19,246 bases of DNA from Rhodoferax sp. (GTDB lineage: Bacteria > Pseudomonadota > Gammaproteobacteria > Burkholderiales > Burkholderiaceae_C), in NCBI GenBank assembly GCA_020048255.1, contig JAIFMR010000159.1, positions 1 to 19,246 on the forward strand, in the 5' to 3' direction. The notes under the pieces are model-generated. The model worked only from the letters and a program-made list of their open reading frames with translations. It made no database searches and was not told the DNA's origin. This document shows, in pieces, positions 14,830-19,246 of the stretch. The translations under genes were made by a program, and so were the position numbers. Position 1 is the stretch's first letter; every line of letters begins with the position of its first letter.

Positions 14830-15354
14830 ATGCGTTTAAGTACCAAAGGCCGCTTTGCGGTCACGGCGATGATTGACGTTGCTCTTCGTGAACCGTTCGG
14901 ACCAGTGCCGCTGACTGACATCGCTTTGCGTCAGCACATTTCGCTCTCCTATCTTGAGCAGTTGTTCGGTAAGTTGCGCCAGCATGGACTGGTCACCAGC
15001 GTTCGTGGACCCGGTGGCGGCTACACCATTAGCAATCGGTTCGACAGTATCACTGTGGCAGACATCATCTGCGCTGTCGAAGATGCACCGCCAAAGGCAA
15101 AACAGCCAGAAGCATCAGCGGTGCAAGACCTGACTCAAGAACTATGGGATTCCATGAACGCCAAAGTGTTTGACTTCACTCACGCTGTCACTCTGAAGAG
15201 TTTGGTGCTTGATCAGTTGGCCGCGGACATCAAGGTTGAGCAAAAAGCGCAACCCAATCGGGGGGTATTCAAGAAACCGGTTCATTTGTCCATTCGTCCC
15301 AATGTGCCCAATTCGGTGTTTGCGCTGGGCCGGATTTCCAGGACATTGGGTTGA
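14830..15354 (+). CDS. IscR-like Rrf2 family regulator without Fe-S ligands
   Basis: 174-residue winged-helix transcription factor. The DNA-binding half is nearly that of IscR: MRLSTKGRFAVTAMIDVAL at the start, then HISLSYLEQLFGKLR and GLVTSVRGPGGGY (residues 36-65). In IscR the next region carries the cluster ligands Cys92, Cys98, Cys104 and His107; here that loop is shortened, reads VEDAPPKAKQPEASAVQDLTQELW in sense (about 83-106) and has none of them, the His position being Gln. Only Cys81 remains in the region. It therefore probably acts as an apo-type regulator, comparable to the IscR form that works without a cluster. AGGAGG seven bases before the ATG at 14830 is a very strong ribosome-binding site and excludes the longer frame from 14752. 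The C-terminal tail is basic and differs from IscR. Confidence 0.88.
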   Translation: MRLSTKGRFAVTAMIDVALREPFGPVPLTDIALRQHISLSYLEQLFGKLRQHGLVTSVRGPGGGYTISNRFDSITVADIICAVEDAPPKAKQPEASAVQDLTQELWDSMNAKVFDFTHAVTLKSLVLDQLAADIKVEQKAQPNRGVFKKPVHLSIRPNVPNSVFALGRISRTLG

Positions 15355-15395
15355 AGCCGGTCAACGGGCGTGTATGCGACTCAACGATCCCGAAG

Positions 15396-15641
15396 CTACG
15401 ACAACCACTTTTCTTGCGGAATGAACTGCGGGAACTGTCGGTCGTGTTCATCGCCCACGGCCATCAGGGCCAGCATGACGTCGCCCGGAAAACCCATGCG
15501 ATGCTCGATACCGTTGTCTTGTTCCAGCCCTTGCAGATATGACCTGAACTGCGCTGTGCCCCAGCGAATCCGGAGCTGGTCCGCAATCTTGGGGAAGGTC
15601 TGGTCGAGCAACTTGAAATTTTTGTCTTCAGGAGGAGTCAT
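15396..15641 (-). CDS. Hypothetical protein, 81 residues
   Basis: Small soluble protein convergent with the Rrf2 gene (41 bp between stops). It is charged, with predicted helices, no cysteines, no membrane span and no signal peptide; it contains the stretch PGDVMLALMAVGDEHDRQFP. I do not recognise a family. An AAAGGTG sequence six or so bases before the ATG at 15641 is an acceptable ribosome-binding site, and amino-acid composition is that of a normal protein, so I consider it real. The pilus ATPase gene ends about 75 bp upstream of its start on the same strand, so it could be the last gene of that transcript. Confidence 0.6.
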   Translation of the reverse strand: MTPPEDKNFKLLDQTFPKIADQLRIRWGTAQFRSYLQGLEQDNGIEHRMGFPGDVMLALMAVGDEHDRQFPQFIPQEKWLS

Positions 15642-15717
15642 GGCGGCACCTTTGTAAATGGCGGGTGGACAGAATCATACTGTGATGCGGGGTGCGCCAG
15701 ATCACCTGACGGTGCCA

Positions 15718-17643
15718 TCACAGGTTGGTGGCGGCAACCACTTCCGACAAGGCCGTCAGACCCTGCAACACTTTTTCAATGCCATCCTGGCGCAGCGTCT
15801 TCATGCCACCTTTCAAGGCGCTCAGACGGATTTCGCCCGCAGCCTCGCGCTTGCGTATCAATGGGCGGATGGCGTCGCTGTTGAGCAGCAATTCGTATAT
15901 GCCCAGCCGACCCTTGAAGCCGTGCCCTTCGCAGGCTGCGCAGGCACCCTTGTGAAAACTCCGCAGAATTTTGTGCCCCGTGCTGTCCTCTTGCCCGAAC
16001 TGCAAGCGCCAGCGTTCCATTTGCAGCTGCAGGTCCTCCTCCTCATAGGGGCGCACACCCTCCAGATACTGAATGGCCAGATTGCGGATCTCGGCCGGGT
16101 CCGCTGGCTGCGATTGCAGGCATTTTTTGCAATATCGGCGCACCAGGCGTTGCGCCAGAATGGACAGCAGTGAGTCTGAAAAGTTAAACGGATCGAGGCC
16201 AATTTCCAGTAGCCGGGCAATGCTCTCGGCAGCGGAATTGGTGTGCAGGGTCGAGAGCACCAGGTGCCCGGTGAGTGAGGCTTCGATGGCGATGCGCGCA
16301 GTCTCCTCGTCGCGCACCTCGCCAATCATGATCACATCGGGGTCAGCGCGCAAAAACGTGCGCATGGCGGCGGCAAAGGTCCAGCCAATGCGCGGGTTCA
16401 TTTGCACCTGGCGAAGCCCTTCCTGGGTGATTTCAATCGGGTCTTCGGCGGTCCAAATCTTGCGGCTTTCGGTGTTGATGTCACTGATCAGCGAGTGCAA
16501 GGTGGTGGTCTTGCCACTGCCGGTGGGGCCGCATACCAAAATCAGGCCGTAGGGCTTGCGCGCCACACGCTGCAGTGTGTCCAGGTCAACCGGATTCAAG
16601 CCAATGCCGGACAAGGGCAGGGCCTTGGAACCTGCCAGCAGGCGCAGCACCACGTCTTCCAGGCCGCTGCTGGTGGGCACGGTGACCACACGCAACTCGG
16701 TCTTGCTGCCGCCAAAACGCGCAAAGTCGATCTTGCCGTCCTGCGGTTTGCGGTGTTCCGAGATGTCCATATTGGCCATGATCTTGATGCGTGCCACCAG
16801 TGCAAAGCGAAAGCGGGATTCCACCTCCAGATGGGTCGTCAGGTCACCATCGACACGCAAGCGAATGCGCACCGCTTTGGGCGCCGGCTGGGTCTCGATA
16901 TGGATGTCCGACGCTTTCAGGGCGATGGCCTCTTCAATCAGCGAGTTGATCATGCGCACCAGCGTGCTGTCCGACTCGCTGACGACATCACAAACCGCGT
17001 CCTGGGTGTGCCCGACATCTTGCGACATGTCGCGCGCCAGGTCTTTGGACGAGGCGCGGCTGACCGGTGCCGCAGCCGCCGGCGCACCGGCTTTAACAAC
17101 AGGCCCATAGGCGCGGGCGATGGCTGGCGTCAGCGTGCCTGGTGCTGCCAACACACCCACAATGTGGCGCTGGGTCATGAAGCGCAGCTCTTCGAGCAAT
17201 TTGCGGTCTTGCGGGTCCACCATCAACACCACCAGCAAATCATCGTGCAGCATCAGCGGCAGGGCGGATTCGCGCTCAGCTACCTCCCGCTTGATCAGGG
17301 CCAGTGCGTCGGGGTCAAACTGGTATTGACTGACATCGATCACGCCGGCACCCAGCCAGCTGGCAATCACATGGTCCAGCTGCTGGTTGGAAATGATGCC
17401 CGCGTCCACCAGAATCTTGCCCACCGGCGTGTGAATGCCCCGGGCGTGGTCCACTTTCTGGGTATGCAGGGCCCGTCTGAGCTGCTCCTGGTCAATCAGT
17501 TTGGCGTTGAACAAGGCTTCGCCAATGTGGTAAGACCCAATGTCAGTTCCTGACCGGTCTTCCAGCAAACGCCACAACTCGTTCGGGTTGGCCGGTGTGG
17601 CCACCATCAACTGAGTTTGACTTTCGTTCAAGCACTTGGACAT
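15718..17643 (-). CDS. PilB/GspE-type assembly ATPase with MshEN-like N-terminal domain
   Basis: 641-residue hexameric secretion/pilus extension ATPase. N-terminal region (about 36-95) has two copies of the helical repeat seen in MshEN domains: IGEALFNAKLIDQEQL and VGKILVDAGIISNQQL; in MshE-type ATPases this domain binds c-di-GMP. Residues 225-300 hold the ATPase N2 domain (ASDIHIE, RLRVDGDL). The motor core has Walker A GPTGSGKTT (372-380), Walker B IMIGEVRD (438-445) and the His box STLHTN (464-469). Two CxxC pairs (Cys505/508 and Cys568/571) form the zinc site of extension ATPases. The ATG at 17643 follows a near-perfect GGGAGGTGATT ribosome-binding site; the frame upstream of it only shadows pilU. 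It lies 31 bp after the PilU-like gene. No pilC, pilD or pilin gene is near, so this looks like an accessory rather than the main PilB. Confidence 0.9.
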   Translation of the reverse strand: MSKCLNESQTQLMVATPANPNELWRLLEDRSGTDIGSYHIGEALFNAKLIDQEQLRRALHTQKVDHARGIHTPVGKILVDAGIISNQQLDHVIASWLGAGVIDVSQYQFDPDALALIKREVAERESALPLMLHDDLLVVLMVDPQDRKLLEELRFMTQRHIVGVLAAPGTLTPAIARAYGPVVKAGAPAAAAPVSRASSKDLARDMSQDVGHTQDAVCDVVSESDSTLVRMINSLIEEAIALKASDIHIETQPAPKAVRIRLRVDGDLTTHLEVESRFRFALVARIKIMANMDISEHRKPQDGKIDFARFGGSKTELRVVTVPTSSGLEDVVLRLLAGSKALPLSGIGLNPVDLDTLQRVARKPYGLILVCGPTGSGKTTTLHSLISDINTESRKIWTAEDPIEITQEGLRQVQMNPRIGWTFAAAMRTFLRADPDVIMIGEVRDEETARIAIEASLTGHLVLSTLHTNSAAESIARLLEIGLDPFNFSDSLLSILAQRLVRRYCKKCLQSQPADPAEIRNLAIQYLEGVRPYEEEDLQLQMERWRLQFGQEDSTGHKILRSFHKGACAACEGHGFKGRLGIYELLLNSDAIRPLIRKREAAGEIRLSALKGGMKTLRQDGIEKVLQGLTALSEVVAATNL

Positions 17644-17674
17644 GGCGCAATCACCTCCCCTCGCGCAGACCCGG

Positions 17675-18757
17675 TCAGTGCGGGTCGTGCGACGAGTGCA
17701 GGCGCATGCGCAGGCCCAGGTCGGTGCGCGAATCGGCGTTGGCCAGGGCCACCTCGGGGTCAATCCGCCCCCGCTGAACCAGTTCCAGCAGCGACTGATC
17801 AAAGCTGTGTGTGCCCATGACGCTGTTCTTTTCCAATGATTGACGCAATTCGTCGACCTTGCCACGCTGGATCAGGTCGGCAATGTGAGCCGACTGCAGC
17901 AGCACTTCAGTCGCCAGCACCCGTCCGCCATTCGAACCGGGTAGAAGTCGCTGCGCCACGATGCCTTGCAGGTTGAGCGACAGGTCCACGTACAACTGGG
18001 TGTGTGCCGATTCGGGGAAGAAATTGAGAATGCGTTTGATGGCCTGGCCAGCATTCGCAGCGTGCATGCTGGATACACACAGGTGGCCGGTTTCAGCGTA
18101 GGTCAGGGCATGGTGCATGGATTCCTGGTCGCGAATCTCACCAATCATGATCATGTCGGGGGCTTGGCGCATGGCGTTGCGCAGCGCGTTGGAAAAGCTC
18201 AGCGTGTCCACACCCACCTCGCGTTGGTCTATGGTGGACACACCATGGCGAAACAGGTACTCAATCGGGTCTTCGACAGTCAGAATGTGACCGGCTTGAT
18301 GGGTGGCGCGGTAGTCGACCATGGACGCCAGGGTGGTGGTCTTGCCGGAGCCGGCCGCGCCAATCACCAGCACCAGGCCACGCGGCAGCATGGCCAGGTC
18401 ACGTACCACGGGCGGCAAGCCCAGGGCTTCAAAGCCGGGAATCTGGCTGTGCACCATGCGGGCCACCATGCCGGTTTCGCGGCGTTGCTGGTAGACATTG
18501 ATCCGAAAGCGCCCAATGCCCGGGGGTGCGTAGGACATGTTGCATTCCAGTGTGCGTTCGAATTCGGTGACGGCCTGGGGCGTCATGGCCGAATACGCCA
18601 ATTTTTGTACTTGACCCACTTGCAACGCCGGGAAGGGCAGGGCCTGCATTTTGCCGTCCACCTTGACCTGGGGCGGCGCGCCGGTGGTCAAATAAAGGTC
18701 AGATGCGTTGATATCCACCACCCTGCGCAGCAGAGCATTCAAATCAAAGTTTTCCAT
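17675..18757 (-). CDS. pilU: PilU/PilT-like retraction ATPase
   Basis: 360-residue motor ATPase of type IV pili. It begins with the PilT/U N-domain (INASDLYLTTGAPPQVKVDG), then Walker A GAAGSGKT (133-140), the Asp box VEDPIEY, Walker B MIMIGEIRD (202-210), the His box SSMHAANAGQA and the PilT-like AHIADLIQRGK and GTHSFDQSL segments. The sequences QRREVGVDT, AETGHLCVSSMHA and NFFPE...LYVDLSLNLQGIVAQRLLP resemble PilU more than PilT. PilU works with PilT during pilus retraction. Walker A has Ala-Ala instead of the common Pro-Thr, which should not stop ATP binding. AGGAGGT, seven bases before the ATG at 18757, is an excellent ribosome-binding site and excludes a longer start. No pilT or other pil genes are within the window. 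Confidence 0.88.
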   Translation of the reverse strand: MENFDLNALLRRVVDINASDLYLTTGAPPQVKVDGKMQALPFPALQVGQVQKLAYSAMTPQAVTEFERTLECNMSYAPPGIGRFRINVYQQRRETGMVARMVHSQIPGFEALGLPPVVRDLAMLPRGLVLVIGAAGSGKTTTLASMVDYRATHQAGHILTVEDPIEYLFRHGVSTIDQREVGVDTLSFSNALRNAMRQAPDMIMIGEIRDQESMHHALTYAETGHLCVSSMHAANAGQAIKRILNFFPESAHTQLYVDLSLNLQGIVAQRLLPGSNGGRVLATEVLLQSAHIADLIQRGKVDELRQSLEKNSVMGTHSFDQSLLELVQRGRIDPEVALANADSRTDLGLRMRLHSSHDPH

Positions 18758-18914
18758 CACGACACCTCCTACTGGTTGGTAGCCATCCCTGCCTACATGG
18801 TAGGCGTACCAGAGCGGCCTGACCACCGGGTTTTGAGCAAACTTTGATTTAGGGCAAAAGCAGATTCAATTGGGCGGGTATCAGCGCCCGGGCCGTCGCC
18901 GGTGTCGCCGTGCG

Positions 18915-19246
18915 CTAGGCGATCCCCAGCAAATCCATGATGCCGCTGATAAAAGTCAGCGGGTGCGCCGGGCAGCCGGGGACATACAGGCTGGGCGGGT
19001 ACTTGTCGAGGAACTCGCGGGCCAGTGCCTCGCTGTCTGCAAACACCCCGCCCGAGATGGCGCAAGCGCCCACGGCAATCACCAGTTTGGGCTCGGGCAT
19101 GGCGTCCCAGCAAATCTGCAGCGCGTCCATCATGTTGCGGGTGATCGGGCCGGAGAGCACCAGGCCGTCGGCGTGGCGCGGGCTGGCCACGATGTCGATG
19201 CCGTAGCGGCCAATGTCAAAGTTGACATTGCCCCAAGCGTTGATTT
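18915..19246 (-). CDS. Small subunit of a second group-4 hydrogenase/complex-I-like complex (NuoB family, N-terminus beyond window)
   Basis: The last 110 codons of a NuoB/HycG/EchC-family protein; the frame is open through the right edge. Read from the edge it gives INAWGNVNFDIGRYGID, then VASPRHADGLVLSGPITRNM, then GACAISGGVF and YVPGCPAHPLTFISGIMDLL. The third and fourth proximal-cluster cysteines (GAC and PGC) are present; the CNGC pair should lie just outside. Compared with the HyfI at 6172-6690 it is clearly a different paralogue: GACAISGG against GDCGCDGG and a different C-terminus. It therefore belongs to a second membrane-bound hydrogenase-like or Ehr complex whose other genes extend to the right. 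It ends 157 bp upstream of the pilU gene on the same strand. Whether its large subunit keeps the Ni ligands cannot be seen. Confidence 0.88.
   Translation of the reverse strand, partial: INAWGNVNFDIGRYGIDIVASPRHADGLVLSGPITRNMMDALQICWDAMPEPKLVIAVGACAISGGVFADSEALAREFLDKYPPSLYVPGCPAHPLTFISGIMDLLGIA

Noticed and set aside
16402..17553. 383-codon plus-strand frame antisense to the PilB-like gene
   Set aside because: Gln/His-rich shadow, no start signal; the minus strand carries all ATPase motifs.

Overview
The window reads as chromosomal DNA of a betaproteobacterium, most likely a Comamonadaceae/Burkholderiales relative of Rhodoferax or Polaromonas. This rests on family resemblance, on base and codon usage, and on a short A+T-rich interspersed repeat of a type I associate with that family. 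No database search was possible. Genes are tightly packed and there is no rRNA, tRNA, CRISPR array, phage or transposase.

Left block (1-6690, + strand): the 3' part of one operon encoding a membrane-bound complex related to formate hydrogenlyase, group 4 [NiFe] hydrogenases and complex I, in the order hyfB(partial)-hyfC-hyfE-hyfF-hyfG-hyfI. The large subunit HyfG has lost all four cysteines that would hold the Ni-Fe centre (they read Ser, Ser, Ser, Gly), while the small subunit HyfI keeps its [4Fe-4S] ligands and the membrane arm looks intact. It is therefore best called an energy-converting-hydrogenase-related (Ehr-type) complex of unknown catalytic reaction, not a hydrogenase. hyfG, and probably hyfI, carry a copy of the interspersed repeat inside the reading frame.

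Middle block (6691-15641): a mixed redox and stress region. In order: a 110-residue remnant of a large-subunit (KatE/HPII-type) catalase, stop-start coupled (ATGA) to an FAD-dependent oxidoreductase of the geranylgeranyl-reductase type; a terminator at 8775-8803; then, on the minus strand, a peroxiredoxin-glutaredoxin fusion followed by a dihydrolipoamide-dehydrogenase-like flavoprotein (apparently one operon), a glycine-zipper protein, and a PAS-PAS-GGDEF-EAL cyclic-di-GMP protein. On the plus strand there follow a 24-residue single-span membrane miniprotein and an IscR-like Rrf2 regulator that has lost the whole Fe-S ligand set. An unrecognised 81-residue protein is encoded convergently.

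Right block (15718-19246, - strand): a pair of type IV pilus/type II secretion ATPases (PilU-like then PilB/GspE-like, the latter with MshEN-type N-terminal repeats that could bind c-di-GMP), and at the edge the last 110 codons of a second, different complex-I-like/group-4 small subunit. Two hydrogenase-like membrane complexes thus appear to flank a 12-kb stretch of thiol-redox, peroxide, Fe-S-regulator-like and c-di-GMP/pilus genes.
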